Position numbers and translations under genes: made by a program
Assembly (NCBI RefSeq): GCF_038005225.1
Contig: NZ_JBBOSU010000001.1
Span: 3,708,001-3,772,000, forward strand
Direction: 5' to 3'
DNA: 64,000 nucleotides
DNA from: Solibacillus sp. FSL K6-1523
GTDB lineage: Bacteria > Bacillota > Bacilli > Bacillales_A > Planococcaceae
Notes under the pieces: generated by a model
Seen by the model: only the letters and a program-made list of their open reading frames with translations
What the model was told of the DNA's origin: nothing
The model's database searches: none
Shown: positions 25,804-35,380 of the stretch, piece by piece
Numbering within the stretch: position 1 is the first letter of the stretch
Layout of the letters: every line of letters starts with the position of its first letter

Positions 25804-26337
25804 ATGAATACAAAAAATTTAGTTTTAATGGCGCTTTTAATTGGAATTGGGACGGCACTATATATTGTGATCCCAGGTATCGTACAAGGAATGAAACCAG
25901 ATTTCATATTAACGATGATGTTTATTGGGATTTTACTATTCCCTACATTTAAGGAAACTTTCTTATTAGGGTTAAGCTCTGGTGTTCTATCAGGATTATT
26001 TACTACTTTCCCTGCAGGATTCCTACCGAATGTAGTTGATAAATTTGTAACAGCATTTGTATTTCTAGCGATTGTGTTAGTAATTAAAAAATTAACTACA
26101 AACTTAGCCGTTACAACAATTTCAGTCGGAATTGGTACGTTAATTTCAGGGACAATTTTCTTATCTGTTGCATTATTTGCAATGGGAACAGATGTGGGCT
26201 CACCTTTCTTGATTTTATTTTCTGGTGTTGTATTGCCAGCAGTAGTATTCAATGGTGTGGCGTTCATCATCATTTACCCAATCATCCAAAAGTTAGTGAA
26301 GCGTTCTAACTTCCAAACTTCATTGTCACAAGCATAA
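25804..26337 (+). CDS. trpP: Tryptophan transporter TrpP
   Basis: A 177-aa membrane protein with about six helices, resembling TrpP (YhaG), a small S-component-like tryptophan importer. Its GIGTALYIVIPGIVQGMKPD start and FPTFKETFLLGLSSGVLSG segment are characteristic. The leader carries a row of T/GAG triplets through the ribosome site, indicating translational repression by tryptophan-TRAP. It stands between hit and yhaH and ends at a strong hairpin terminator. Confidence 0.9.
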   Translation: MNTKNLVLMALLIGIGTALYIVIPGIVQGMKPDFILTMMFIGILLFPTFKETFLLGLSSGVLSGLFTTFPAGFLPNVVDKFVTAFVFLAIVLVIKKLTTNLAVTTISVGIGTLISGTIFLSVALFAMGTDVGSPFLILFSGVVLPAVVFNGVAFIIIYPIIQKLVKRSNFQTSLSQA

Positions 26338-26341
26338 TTCT

Positions 26342-26387
26342 CGAAGCTACGAAGCTATAATTTAATAGCTACGTAGCTTCTTTTTCA
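26342..26387 (+). terminator. Terminator of trpP
   Basis: GAAGCTACG-AAGCTA pairs with TAGCT-aCGTAGCTTC and is followed by TTTTT. Confidence 0.85.
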
Positions 26388-26466
26388 TTTGCTCATTTCA
26401 TGGTTTAATATAAGTAGTTTATGGAAATTACTTCATGTACATATTTAAAGGAAAGGACGACACAAA

Positions 26467-26835
26467 ATGCAAACAAAAACATTTTTAATTGGTTTATCTG
26501 CTGGATTAGTAGGAGGTGCAGCTGCTATTTTATTATCTACTCCCCAATCGGGTACACAGCTTCGCAAAAATATCACAACAAATTTAGCGAGCGCCAAATC
26601 CAAGCTTGCAGATTTGGCTTCTGAAATCGGCAATGTGAAACAATCGATATCCACTCTTTCTTCAGAAGCCCAAAATAACATGCCTAGTATAATAAATGAC
26701 TTAAAGGTAAGTTTGACTCAGTTTAAACAAGAAATCGAACCTGAAACTTTTACTTTAAAACAAGAAATCGAGAAGTTACAGAATTCTATTAGTGAAATCG
26801 AGAAAAATATCCCTTCTAATAGAAATAACGAATAA
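26467..26835 (+). CDS. yhaH: YhaH, YtxH-domain protein
   Basis: A 122-aa protein of the YtxH type. One N-terminal Gly-rich membrane helix (GLSAGLVGGAAAILLSTPQSG, ~9-28) is followed by a long helical, coiled-coil-prone tail rich in Gln, Glu and Lys. Relatives are general-stress proteins of unknown mechanism. Position between trpP and scoC matches the Bacillus order. Start ATG after AAAGGAAAGG. Confidence 0.82.
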   Translation: MQTKTFLIGLSAGLVGGAAAILLSTPQSGTQLRKNITTNLASAKSKLADLASEIGNVKQSISTLSSEAQNNMPSIINDLKVSLTQFKQEIEPETFTLKQEIEKLQNSISEIEKNIPSNRNNE

Positions 26836-27026
26836 TAATGTAGCTCGAAGCGATAGGTAAAAAGAAGTGCATCATATCATTTTTATTGCGATTTAAGCCC
26901 TTTAAATATCTTTTTTTATCATTTATCAGTCAATTACCAATTATTTAATTTTTCTAACTTTAAACTTTATTCTTTTATTGCTATAATATTTTCAAAACAT
27001 ACAATGGAAAGAAGAAGGTGATTGCT

Positions 27027-27575
27027 TTGTCTGATGAATTATACACACAGAAAGAGGCTATGTTATTTAGCCAACGAATTGCACAGCTATCTAAAGCGCT
27101 TTGGAAAGCTGTTGAAAAAGATTGGCAAACATGGATTAAACCCTATGATTTAAATATTAATGAACATCATATTTTGTGGATTTCCTATCATTTAAAAGGC
27201 GCTTCCATTTCTGATGTTGCTAAATTCGGCGTTATGCATGTATCGACTGCTTTCAACTTCTCTAAAAAGTTAGAAGAGCGTGGTTTGTTAACGTTTTCAA
27301 AACGTGATGATGATAAGCGCAATACTTACGTAGAACTTACACCAAAAGGCTCCGAGCTGATTTTACGAATGTATGAACATTACCATGATACAGAGCATTC
27401 AATTTTAGAAGGCTCATTACCATTAAAGGAACTTTACGGAAGGTTTCCTGAGTTTTTAGATGTTATGGCGGTTATTCGTAATATTTATGGCGAGGACTTT
27501 ATCGAAATTTTCGAAAGATCCTTCCAAGATTTTAAAGATACATTTAAAGAAGTAAAACATACTACTCCAATCTAA
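27027..27575 (+). CDS. scoC: ScoC (Hpr), MarR-family transition-state regulator
   Basis: Strongly similar to B. subtilis Hpr/ScoC, including an almost unchanged stretch around [17 protein letters not shown] and [20 protein letters not shown] (winged helix recognition region). In Bacillus it represses extracellular protease genes, sporulation and peptide-uptake genes. I prefer the TTG at 27027 (182 aa) over the GTG at 27018, which lies inside the AAGAAGG ribosome site. It sits near prsA and ecsAB, other secretion-related genes. Confidence 0.92.
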   Translation: MSDELYTQKEAMLFSQRIAQLSKALWKAVEKDWQTWIKPYDLNINEHHILWISYHLKGASISDVAKFGVMHVSTAFNFSKKLEERGLLTFSKRDDDKRNTYVELTPKGSELILRMYEHYHDTEHSILEGSLPLKELYGRFPEFLDVMAVIRNIYGEDFIEIFERSFQDFKDTFKEVKHTTPI

Positions 27576-27583
27576 TAGAAGTG

Positions 27584-27615
27584 AAAAAAAGAGTGTCTCG
27601 TTACACTCTTTTTTT
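27584..27615 (+). terminator. Terminator of scoC
   Basis: AAAAAAAGAGTGT pairs with ACACTCTTTTTTT around a 6-nt loop. Confidence 0.85.
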
Positions 27616-27687
27616 CAATTGAGATATATTGTACGACTGCCTCTAATTTATGTAGTATGATGGGAAAACATACACAATCGATTTAAA

Positions 27688-27972
27688 CTATATATGTTGC
27701 ACTTATGAAACAATCATCCAATTAGAATGAAAATCTAATTAAGAAAACGTCGCCTCCCACGGCAGCGACGCACCATGTGCAGAAAGTTTCAGATTGCCGA
27801 CTTTTAAATGGAGGCTGGCCTTGCTACATGCGCACAAAGATGAGTCGTACAGATTTGTGCAACAAACCTGTGCGCCTCATGTGCTTAGCCAGCCTTAACT
27901 AGCGAATACTTTAATTAGAAGTTTTATGAGAACACTTACATGAAAGGTTAGAATCTTTTATTCAACCTATAT
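27688..27972 (+). repeat. Dispersed repeat R3 (short form)
   Basis: About 285 bp. H1 at 27748-27770 has the stem CGTCGC/GCGACG around CTCCCACGGCA; H2 at 27813-27894 has the outer stem GGCTGGC/GCCAGCC and an inner GCACAAA/TTTGTGC pair. It lacks the GC-rich left module of R1 and R2. The ends match R4 in reverse orientation (TATATGTTG-ACTTATGAAAC and AACCTATATAG). It fills the gap between scoC and the DUF3267 gene. Confidence 0.85.
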
Positions 27973-28021
27973 AGATTTATTTTTCATTCAATTCATTACG
28001 TTACATGTTAGGAGGATATTC

Positions 28022-28564
28022 GTGCATTGTTGGAAAACAATTAATATTGAGCGTGAATATGGTACAGCAAGAATCTATATATTGGCTTGTCTTGTTTTTA
28101 TTTTAGTGTTTTGCTTTTCTTATATTGCATTGAGCTTTCAATTTATTGCGCGTCATGAAGCTCATTATTTATGGTTAATCATATTAATCACCCCATTCAT
28201 TTATCCAATTCATAAAGCGCTGCACTATTTCGCTTTATTTAAACACCGAAAATCGATTGGTTTTCACTTTAAAATCCGTTACATTTTTATTCCGATTATT
28301 CATATGCAATTGCAACAGAGCATTTCTAAAAAATTGTATATATTTACATTACTCACACCGTTTATTTTAATTAACACCGCACTTGTGATTGGAGGTTTAT
28401 ATATCCCTCAATACGCTCATTATATTAGTTTTTTATTGGCTTTTCATTGTTGCATTTGTTTAATGGATATTTTATATGTTAAACATTTAATGTCAGCACC
28501 AAAGAATGCTATAATCGAGGAAACACCTAGAGGCTATGAAATTCTTGTACCTTTGAACTTATAA
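28022..28564 (+). CDS. DUF3267 (zincin-like) membrane protein
   Basis: A 180-aa membrane protein with four to five hydrophobic segments and the HKALH motif (~55-59), the HxxxH of DUF3267, a family proposed to be membrane metallopeptidases. A second metal ligand would be expected near the C-terminal helices (LMDILYV); I cannot confirm activity. Start GTG at 28022, after TTAGGAGG. It is followed 46 bp later by a 61-aa membrane protein and probably forms a two-gene unit with it. Confidence 0.78.
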   Translation: MHCWKTINIEREYGTARIYILACLVFILVFCFSYIALSFQFIARHEAHYLWLIILITPFIYPIHKALHYFALFKHRKSIGFHFKIRYIFIPIIHMQLQQSISKKLYIFTLLTPFILINTALVIGGLYIPQYAHYISFLLAFHCCICLMDILYVKHLMSAPKNAIIEETPRGYEILVPLNL

Positions 28565-28610
28565 AAGGTACTTCATACACATTTTAAGATTGTAAGGGGG
28601 AGGAGTAAAT

Positions 28611-28796
28611 TTGCTATTACTAATTGTCATTCTATTTTCAATTTTATACTTGTTCCAAATTAATCGGATGACAGCTGCTCTTTGTATTCAAAAAGACATT
28701 CCTGAAGAAAAGCAGCCAAAAATATTCCGTACAATTAATATACTCATTACGATTTTATTGATTTGTTTATATGTAGAAGTTTTAATGGCCGTATAG
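28611..28796 (+). CDS. Small membrane protein, 61 aa
   Basis: Two hydrophobic helices (~1-24 and ~42-60) flanking a charged middle (IQKDIPEEKQPK), so an alpha-hairpin in the membrane with both ends on one side. Start TTG at 28611 after GGGGGAGGAG. Not recognised by name; it follows the DUF3267 gene and precedes a terminator, suggesting co-expression. Confidence 0.72.
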   Translation: MLLLIVILFSILYLFQINRMTAALCIQKDIPEEKQPKIFRTINILITILLICLYVEVLMAV

Positions 28797-28882
28797 TATT
28801 CCATTACGCCAAGGCTAACTCTCATTCAGATTTTGGAATATACTTAGGCTAGAGTATTCAATCTTATTGCTGAATGAAAATT

Positions 28883-28917
28883 AAAAAGGTGCACACATTA
28901 AAGTGAGCACCTTTTTT
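28883..28917 (+). terminator. Terminator after the small membrane protein gene
   Basis: AAAAGGTGC pairs with GCACCTTTTTT around a 14-nt loop. Confidence 0.8.
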
Positions 28918-29012
28918 GCATCTCATTTACCAATGTAAATTAAAATGGGTATTCCTCAATTTTTTAAAAAATCCATGGAATCATCATTTGCTATATCTAT
29001 CCATTTTTTAAA

Positions 29013-29111
29013 TTAGTAAATAAACGCTGCACCTACGATGATCAATAAAATGAACAATACGACTAATAGTGCAAAGCCTGAGCCAGAACCATTATAGCCT
29101 CCGCCACCCAT
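29013..29111 (-). CDS. YjcZ-family sporulation peptide, 32 aa
   Basis: A 32-residue peptide: Gly-rich start (MGGGGYNGSGSGF) then one hydrophobic helix (ALLVVLFILLIIVGAAF) ending in IY. This is the pattern of YjcZ/SscA-type small spore-associated proteins. Strong GGGAGGTGA ribosome site. It is convergent with the small membrane protein gene and divergent from prsA. Confidence 0.85.
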   Translation of the reverse strand: MGGGGYNGSGSGFALLVVLFILLIIVGAAFIY

Positions 29112-29253
29112 CACGTCACCTCCCATCTATCATCTATCGTATGCACGTTGCTTGGTAAAACTTAGGCAGTTACTGCATGCAACCATTTTGTTTTTAAATC
29201 GTTTATGTTATAGTAACTAATGCATTCAAAGAAAGTTAGGAGCGTAAAGAAAA

Positions 29254-30102
29254 ATGAAAAAATCACTTTTTGCATTAACATTAGCGGCTTCAATCGGTTT
29301 AGCAGCATGTAGTAATCCTGGCGATGAAGTAGTTGTGTCAACAAATATTGGCGACATTACTCAAGAAGACTTTTACAATCAAATTAAAGAAATCGCTGGT
29401 AATGAATTATTACAGCAAGTAGTAATTGAGAAGATTTTAAACGAAAAATATGAGGTAACAAAAGAAGAAGTTGAAGAAGAATTTAACGGTGTTAAAGAAC
29501 AATTAGGCGAAGGTCTAGAAGCAGCTTTAGCCCAAAGTAAATTAACTGAAGAAGGCTTAAAAACAAATATTCGCATGAGTATTTTACAACAAAAAGCAAT
29601 TGCGGATGTTGAAGTTACAGATGAAGAAATTCAAGCATATTATGACCAAGCGAAACAAGAGTTAAATGCTCGTCATATTTTAGTTGAAGATGAAGCAACA
29701 GCTAAAGAAGTAGCTAAAAAACTTGAAGCTGGTGAAGACTTTGCTACAGTAGCGAAAGAATTTTCAAAAGACCCTGGTTCAGCTGAAAAAGGTGGAGAAT
29801 TAGGCTGGTTTACAGTTGGTATGATGGTACCAGAATTCAATGACGCTGCATATGAACTTGAAGTAAATAAAATTAGTGAGCCTGTTCAAACAGTTAATGG
29901 ATTCCACATTATCCAAGTAACAGAGAAGCGCGATGTGAAAGATTACGGAACTTTAGAAGATAAGAAAGAAGAAATCCGTGAAGTAATCGCAGCTTCTAAA
30001 GGCGACTGGGATACAAAAGTAGCTGAATTACTGAAAGAAGCAGATATTAAAGTAAAAGATACTGACTTAAAAAATGCCTTTTCTGGTATTGAAGCAAAAT
30101 AA
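29254..30102 (+). CDS. prsA: Foldase lipoprotein PrsA
   Basis: A 282-aa lipoprotein. The lipobox LAAC places the anchor at Cys19, an N-terminal chaperone region follows, and a parvulin-type PpiC domain spans ~132-225 (NARHILVEDEATAKEVAKKL ... GGELGWFTVGMMVPEF ... GFHIIQV). PrsA folds secreted proteins at the membrane-wall interface and is usually essential. In Bacillus it is near scoC and ecsAB, as here. A terminator follows. Confidence 0.96.
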   Translation: MKKSLFALTLAASIGLAACSNPGDEVVVSTNIGDITQEDFYNQIKEIAGNELLQQVVIEKILNEKYEVTKEEVEEEFNGVKEQLGEGLEAALAQSKLTEEGLKTNIRMSILQQKAIADVEVTDEEIQAYYDQAKQELNARHILVEDEATAKEVAKKLEAGEDFATVAKEFSKDPGSAEKGGELGWFTVGMMVPEFNDAAYELEVNKISEPVQTVNGFHIIQVTEKRDVKDYGTLEDKKEEIREVIAASKGDWDTKVAELLKEADIKVKDTDLKNAFSGIEAK

Positions 30103-30112
30103 ATCTACAAAA

Positions 30113-30158
30113 TAAGACACAGCTTGTAAGGTGATTAAAACCTTGGCTGTGTCTTTTC
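30113..30158 (+). terminator. Terminator of prsA
   Basis: AAGACACAGC and GCTGTGTCTT form the outer stem, AAGGT and ACCTT the inner one, followed by TT. Confidence 0.8.
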
Positions 30159-30172
30159 TTATGAACTATTAT

Positions 30173-30508
30173 TTAGTTTTTCTTCACAAATTCTGATTTT
30201 AACTTCATTGCACCGAAACCATCAATTTTACAATCAATGTTATGATCGCCTTCTACTAAGCGAATTCCTTTTACACGTGTGCCAATTTTAAGTGTAGATG
30301 AACTACCTTTTACTTTTAAATCTTTAACAACCGTTACGTTATCGCCATCTGCTAATAAGTTTCCATTCGCATCACGAACAACGAGTCCTTCTTCAACAAC
30401 TACTTCTGCTTGTGACCATTCATGTGCACATTCAGGGCAAACGAACATTTGTCCATCTTCATACGTATATTCTGAGCCGCATTCCGGGCAATTTGGTAAT
30501 TTTTCCAT
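30173..30508 (-). CDS. YjdM/PhnA-family zinc-ribbon protein
   Basis: A 111-aa protein with an N-terminal zinc ribbon ([21 protein letters not shown], ~8-28) and an SH3-like C-terminal PhnA domain ([33 protein letters not shown]). Despite the old name it is not a phosphonatase; function is unknown. It has its own ribosome site (GGAGG) and is convergent with prsA. Confidence 0.88.
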   Translation of the reverse strand: MEKLPNCPECGSEYTYEDGQMFVCPECAHEWSQAEVVVEEGLVVRDANGNLLADGDNVTVVKDLKVKGSSSTLKIGTRVKGIRLVEGDHNIDCKIDGFGAMKLKSEFVKKN

Positions 30509-30674
30509 TATCCTAACCTCCAGTTAATACTTCCTCTATACTGGCATATTTACAAACGAATAACAAGTCGATGCTGCTTAATGTACTTTTTTCGCTCAAA
30601 ACTAAGTATATTTGAGCCCTATTCGGGTCAACAATCTACTCAACTTATTGTCAGACTCAACTAGTCATACTGAG

Positions 30675-30965
30675 CTATATAAGTTAAACAAAAGATCCTA
30701 TCCTTATGATGTAAATGTTCTAATAAAACTTCTAATAAAGTATTTGCTAGTTTAGGCTGGCCAAGCACATGAGGCGCACAGACAATGTTAGCACAAATCT
30801 ATACGACTCATCTGTGTGCTTTGTGTGAGGCCAGCCCTGTATAATATCTATCTGTTCTAAAAGATCTTCCTCAATTGAGTGCGTCGCTGCCGTGGGAGGC
30901 GACGTATTCTCAGTCAGATTTTCATTCTAATGTGATGTTAGTTTCATAAGTTCAACATATATATA
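30675..30965 (-). repeat. Dispersed repeat R4 (short form, reverse orientation)
   Basis: Same element as R3 in the opposite orientation, about 290 bp. H2 is at 30755-30836, with an 8-bp outer stem GGCTGGCC/GGCCAGCC; H1 is at 30882-30904 with stem CGTCGC/GCGACG. It lies between the 5' end of the YjdM-like gene and the 3' end of the FNT gene. The 165 bp to its left (30510-30674) hold only scattered CTCAA words and no gene. Confidence 0.85.
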
Positions 30966-30968
30966 TTC

Positions 30969-31745
30969 TTAATCTCTATTCCTTTTCCCTTGCTCCGTTA
31001 GCCATAACCCTACTCCTAAAACGACTGCACCTCCGATAATATTTCCCGCAGTGACTGGCACTAAATTATGAATGGCGCCGCTCAGAGTAATTGCCTCCCC
31101 ATGTGGGATAAAGAACGCTAACGTAAATAACGTCATATTGGCGATACTATGTTCAAAGCCCGACATAATAAACGGGAAAATACAGCAAAAAATAATCATA
31201 ATTTTAGCTACTTCATTTTTTAAGCGATACGTACACCATACTGCTACGCAAACGAGGGCATTACATAAAATGCCTCGAAAGAAAAGTTCCATCGCAGGTG
31301 CAGACATTTTTGCCGTTGTCACTTTTCCAACAAAATTGGCGGTTTCTCCTATTGCCATACCAGACATAAAAAATAACCACGCACAAATAACCGAACCAAT
31401 AAAATTGCCAACATAACTATATGTCCATACATTAATTAAATCTCGTATGCCCGTCCTTTTTTCTAATGTTCCAATAGCCATAACCAAATTATTCCCTGTA
31501 AATAAATCCGCTCCACTAAGTGTCACCATACAAAGTGCCACACCAAATGCTAACCCTTGAATAATTTTCATGCTTGGTACATTGGAAGGTGATAGCAATC
31601 CTCCAATTACAATAAATGTGATAATGCCGAATCCAATAAATAATCCCCCATAAAATGCGAGCATCAAAAATCCAAACTTTGACGTTCGAATCATTTTCGC
31701 CTTTTTTTCTGCTACTGTTGCAATAGCGTGAAAAGTTTCAGTCAT
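30969..31745 (-). CDS. Formate/nitrite transporter family protein
   Basis: A 258-aa FNT channel with six membrane helices; the family hallmark LSGADLFTGNNL (~85-96) and the second half-helix GNIIGGAVVLG near the C-terminus are present. It could move formate, nitrite or hydrosulfide; sequence does not decide. Closest by character to B. subtilis YwcJ. It is alone, divergent from serC across 317 bp in which I see only A/T-rich promoter-like sequence. Confidence 0.9.
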   Translation of the reverse strand: MTETFHAIATVAEKKAKMIRTSKFGFLMLAFYGGLFIGFGIITFIVIGGLLSPSNVPSMKIIQGLAFGVALCMVTLSGADLFTGNNLVMAIGTLEKRTGIRDLINVWTYSYVGNFIGSVICAWLFFMSGMAIGETANFVGKVTTAKMSAPAMELFFRGILCNALVCVAVWCTYRLKNEVAKIMIIFCCIFPFIMSGFEHSIANMTLFTLAFFIPHGEAITLSGAIHNLVPVTAGNIIGGAVVLGVGLWLTEQGKRNRD

Positions 31746-32062
31746 TTGACCACCTCATTATTACGATATATTCATCAAAATTATAACAATATAATCTCAT
31801 AATGTATGTAACTCATTTAAGTGTGAAATATATGAATATTCACCTTTTCGACATTTTCTAAATTATTTATAAAATTTAACACATTATTATTCATTAAAAC
31901 ACGAACATTTTATTGTATATTCACACCAAAATTCGTATAATTAACATTCATTATTCTCTTTTATGTACTTTCCAAATAGAATTTCGCGAATTTTCCCACA
32001 TATTCAAGAAAAGAGTATAATATCAAGGTAGGTATTTATTAATTACACAAGGAGTGTTTCCA

Positions 32063-33160
32063 ATGACAGTAACAACGAATCGCGCATATAACTTTAATGC
32101 AGGTCCATCTGCATTACCACTTGAAGTATTACAAAAAGCACAGGCAGAACTTGTTGATTTTAAAGAAACAGGTATGTCAGTAATGGAGTTAAGCCACCGT
32201 AGCGCTACATTTGAAGCGGTACATAACGAGGCAATCGCACGTTTACGCAAACTTTACGAAATTCCAGAAAACTACGAAGTGCTATTTTTACAAGGTGGAG
32301 CTAGCCTTCAATTTACGATGATCCCTATGAACTTCCTGGCACAAGATCAAAAAGCAAGCTATATTCAAACAGGTGCATGGTCAGAAAAAGCGATCAAAGA
32401 AGCAAAGTTTTTCGGTACACCAGTTGAAGCAGCAAGCACGAAAGAAAATAATTACAAAAACATCCCTGCACTTGAAGACATTGAAGTAACACAAGATGCA
32501 GCATATGTGCACTTAACTTCAAATAATACAATTTTCGGTACACAGTGGAAAACATTCCCTACGACTGGTGATGTGCCATTGATTGCAGATATGTCATCTG
32601 ATATTTTATCTAAAAAAGTAGATGTTTCAAATTTCGCGATGATTTATGCGGGTGCTCAAAAAAATCTAGGTCCTTCTGGTGTAACAGTTGTTATTATCCG
32701 TAAAGATTTCCTAGAAAAAGCAAATCCAAACATTCCAACAATGTTAAAATATGATACACATGTTGCAAATAACTCTTTATACAATACACCGCCAACATTC
32801 GGCATTTATATGCTTGGTGAAGTATTGAAATGGGTTGAAGAACAAGGTGGATTAGACGCTATCGAAAAACGCAATGAAGATAAGGCGCAATTAATTTACG
32901 ATGCAATCGATCAATCAAATGGCTTCTATTACGGTCACGCAACGGAAGATTCTCGTTCATTAATGAACATTACATTCCGCGTAGCAGATGAAGCTTTAGA
33001 AAAGAAATTTTTAGCTGAAGCAAAAGATGCTGGATTTGTTGGCTTAAACGGTCACCGTTCAGTTGGCGGTTGTCGCGCATCTGCATACAATTCTGTACCG
33101 GTAGAAACTTGCCAAGCATTAGCTGATTTCATGGTGAAATTCCAACAAGAAAATCAATAA
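32063..33160 (+). CDS. serC: Phosphoserine aminotransferase SerC
   Basis: A 365-aa class-V PLP aminotransferase that converts 3-phosphohydroxypyruvate to phosphoserine. The N-terminal YNFNAGPSALPLEVLQ and the PLP-binding lysine in AGAQKNLGPSG (~190-200) are typical, as is the C-terminal NGHRSVGGCRASAYN. I start at the ATG at 32063, eight bases after AAGGAG, and not at the GTG at 32054. serA lies 4.7 kb downstream on the same strand. Confidence 0.95.
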   Translation: MTVTTNRAYNFNAGPSALPLEVLQKAQAELVDFKETGMSVMELSHRSATFEAVHNEAIARLRKLYEIPENYEVLFLQGGASLQFTMIPMNFLAQDQKASYIQTGAWSEKAIKEAKFFGTPVEAASTKENNYKNIPALEDIEVTQDAAYVHLTSNNTIFGTQWKTFPTTGDVPLIADMSSDILSKKVDVSNFAMIYAGAQKNLGPSGVTVVIIRKDFLEKANPNIPTMLKYDTHVANNSLYNTPPTFGIYMLGEVLKWVEEQGGLDAIEKRNEDKAQLIYDAIDQSNGFYYGHATEDSRSLMNITFRVADEALEKKFLAEAKDAGFVGLNGHRSVGGCRASAYNSVPVETCQALADFMVKFQQENQ

Positions 33161-33171
33161 ACAGTAAATAT

Positions 33172-33212
33172 AAAAAGGACATCCACTCGAAAAGTCGTGG
33201 ATGTCCTTTTTT
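33172..33212. terminator. Bidirectional terminator between serC and yhaM
   Basis: AAAAAGGACATCCAC pairs with GTGGATGTCCTTTTTT; A and T runs flank it, serving both convergent genes. Confidence 0.85.
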
Positions 33213-34146
33213 AAATAGTTGGCTTATAAAACGAACGGTTATCTAATGGGAATAAACGCTCTGTAAACTCGCCTGGCTTCGCTTTATCTAAAGCACGCGT
33301 TAGCATATTCATTTTCGCATCAATATTATCAATATAATGTAAAATTTCTGCTTCCTGAATCATTGGCTTTTTCGGGCTCCCCCATTCTTCCTTCCCATGA
33401 TGAGACAGCACTAGGTGTTGAAGTAACATCACTTCTTCGCCTTCAATTTTCAGTTCAGTTGCCGTGAGACCGATCTCATTGACCATAATGGAAATATGCC
33501 CCAATAAGTTCCCTTCCACTGTGTAGGCAGTGCCCACAGGACCAGATAACTCAATCACTTTACCGATATCATGTAAAATGACACCCGCATATAATAAATC
33601 ACGGTTCAATGTTGGGTATAGATCACAAATTGCGCTACTTAATTTTAGCATCGAAACAACATGATCAATTAAACCTGATGCATAATCATGATGATTTTTC
33701 GTTGCTGCAGGGAAAATGATTAAATCCTCATAATGTTTCTTCATAATATGACGTGTAATTCGTGAAATATTCGGATTTTGAATTTGGAAGAAAAATTGTG
33801 TTAACTGCTCGTATAATTCTTCTTTTGGTATAGCCGATGTTGGTAGTAAATCACTAATTTGAACCCCTTCGTCTCCTCGTACAGGACGAATTTGTTTAAT
33901 TCTAAGTTGATTTTTCCCACGATAATCATGAATTTCTCCGCCCACTTTGACGATAATTTGTGCGCGATATAAACTTTCATGCTCTTCATTTGTATCCCAA
34001 AGCTTGGCCTCAATATCTCCACTACGATCTTGTAAAATAAGAGACATAAATGGCTTTCCAACCGTCGTGACTCCTTTTTTTGCCTCTTTAATTAATAAAA
34101 ATTGGTCCACTTGTTCACCAGGCTGGAGTTTTGTAATTTCATTCAC
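33211..34146 (-). CDS. yhaM: 3'-5' exoribonuclease YhaM
   Basis: An OB-fold domain (~20-90, [16 protein letters not shown]) followed by an HD phosphohydrolase domain ([10 protein letters not shown] and [15 protein letters not shown]), as in YhaM/Cbf1, an Mn-dependent 3'-5' exonuclease for RNA and ssDNA. I place the start at GTG 34146 (311 aa), nine bases after GGAG; the TTG at 34152 is too close to that site. The C-terminal KP-rich region is shorter than in some homologues. Confidence 0.93.
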   Translation of the reverse strand: MNEITKLQPGEQVDQFLLIKEAKKGVTTVGKPFMSLILQDRSGDIEAKLWDTNEEHESLYRAQIIVKVGGEIHDYRGKNQLRIKQIRPVRGDEGVQISDLLPTSAIPKEELYEQLTQFFFQIQNPNISRITRHIMKKHYEDLIIFPAATKNHHDYASGLIDHVVSMLKLSSAICDLYPTLNRDLLYAGVILHDIGKVIELSGPVGTAYTVEGNLLGHISIMVNEIGLTATELKIEGEEVMLLQHLVLSHHGKEEWGSPKKPMIQEAEILHYIDNIDAKMNMLTRALDKAKPGEFTERLFPLDNRSFYKPTI

Positions 34147-34343
34147 AAGCAATCGCTCCTTTATACTCTATTACTATTTATTGTAACATGCTTTCTGTTT
34201 AGTTTACGATAAAAAAGGTCGAAACCTCGTACATAAACATGCCTTAAATTCTATTTATTTACTAATTTTTTCATATTATTTCGTGAATTATCAAATTATT
34301 TCGTGTATAATTAAACCTATCTTGCTTAAAAAGGGTGGTTTAC

Positions 34344-34529
34344 ATGGAAAATTATCGTTTTACTGCATTCGAAAAAACTGGAGAAACTTTATTTGATGAA
34401 GTATGGACTTTTGCAAACGACGAAACGGCAAAAATTGAAGGACAGAAACAGATTGACGATAATGGTGTTACTGAAAAAACGCATCGTTTAGTGAATTCAG
34501 CGGGCAAGTTAATTTTATTCCACGTCTAA
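34344..34529 (+). CDS. yhzD: YhzD-like protein, 61 aa
   Basis: A small soluble protein (MENYRFTAFEKTGETLFDE ... GKLILFH) of the YhzD type, conserved next to yhaM in Bacillus; function unknown. The ATG at 34344 follows AAGGGTGG; the in-frame GTG at 34335 lies within that site. It is divergent from yhaM and ends at a strong terminator. Confidence 0.75.
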   Translation: MENYRFTAFEKTGETLFDEVWTFANDETAKIEGQKQIDDNGVTEKTHRLVNSAGKLILFHV

Positions 34530-34542
34530 GAGTATTCATAAT

Positions 34543-34580
34543 AAAAAGTATCCCGTCAGTTAAGACGAGATACTTTTTTT
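34543..34580. terminator. Bidirectional terminator between yhzD and the enoyl-CoA hydratase gene
   Basis: AAAAAGTATC-CCGTC pairs with GACG-aGATACTTTTTTT. Confidence 0.85.
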
Positions 34581-34581
34581 G

Positions 34582-35364
34582 TTATTTCCCTAAAAATACT
34601 GGTGTTCGTTTTTCAACAAAAGCTTTAATCCCTTCAAGGTGATCTGTAGTTTGGCGCATTTTCGTTTGTCCTTGTGCCTCACCTTGTAAAATCATTTCAA
34701 GCTCTGTTAAATTCGCTTGATGTAAAATCCCCTTCGTCTCAATCATCGCTAAAATCGGGGAGGCTAATAATTTTCCAACGAGCTGATCAACCGTAGCTGC
34801 TGCCATCCCTTCCTCCACATTATGATCAATTAAACCAAGCGCAAGTGCCTCTTCCCCATTATGCACTTTGCCTTCCCAAATCATTTGCTTTGCTTGTACC
34901 GTTCCTAAGCGTTCTTTCATAAAGAAATGACCCGCTCCATCTGGAATTAAACCAATCCCAATGAAGTTCATCGCAATTTTACTCGGTTGTTCTGCTACGA
35001 TAATATCGCTTCCTAACGCTAAGCTCAAACCAAGTCCTGCTGCTGCACCATGAATTTGTGCAATCGTAATCATCGGTAACGTATAGTAAGCTTTTACAAG
35101 ACGTGTAATCGTCCCCATAATCGAGCCAAAATCAGAAAAGTCTTCTGATGCCACCATCATTTTTACGTCTCCACCTGCAGAGAACACTTTACCTTCTCCT
35201 TTAACAACAAGGATTTGCACATCCTTTTCGTTATGTAGCGATTCAAAGCATTCGGCTAATTCTCGCATCATCGTAAAATCCATGGCATTCATTGCTTGCG
35301 GACGATTTAAAGATAACGTCGCCTTTCGATCTGCTATTTCAAGTTGAATTGTTTCGTAACTCAT
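34582..35364 (-). CDS. Enoyl-CoA hydratase/isomerase family protein
   Basis: A crotonase-fold protein with the oxyanion-hole segments FSAGGDVKMM (~65) and HGAAAGLGLSLALGSD (~105). It probably hydrates or isomerises an enoyl-CoA in fatty-acid or related degradation and resembles B. subtilis YhaR, which is also near yhaM. I start at the third ATG (35364, MSYETIQ, 260 aa), nine bases after AAGGGG. An 18-bp FadR-like palindrome lies just upstream, over the ribosome-site side of the leader. Confidence 0.85.
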   Translation of the reverse strand: MSYETIQLEIADRKATLSLNRPQAMNAMDFTMMRELAECFESLHNEKDVQILVVKGEGKVFSAGGDVKMMVASEDFSDFGSIMGTITRLVKAYYTLPMITIAQIHGAAAGLGLSLALGSDIIVAEQPSKIAMNFIGIGLIPDGAGHFFMKERLGTVQAKQMIWEGKVHNGEEALALGLIDHNVEEGMAAATVDQLVGKLLASPILAMIETKGILHQANLTELEMILQGEAQGQTKMRQTTDHLEGIKAFVEKRTPVFLGK

Positions 35365-35380
35365 TAACATACACCCCTTC

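Noticed and set aside
30595-30660. Periodic CTCAA words left of repeat R4
   Set aside because: Spacing is irregular (about 17 or less) and orientation is mixed, so this is not like T1 or T2.
31911-31936. PurBox pair upstream of serC
   Set aside because: CGAA and TTCG are only 16 bp apart, against 26 bp at the NCS2 promoter; the spacing does not fit a PurR site.
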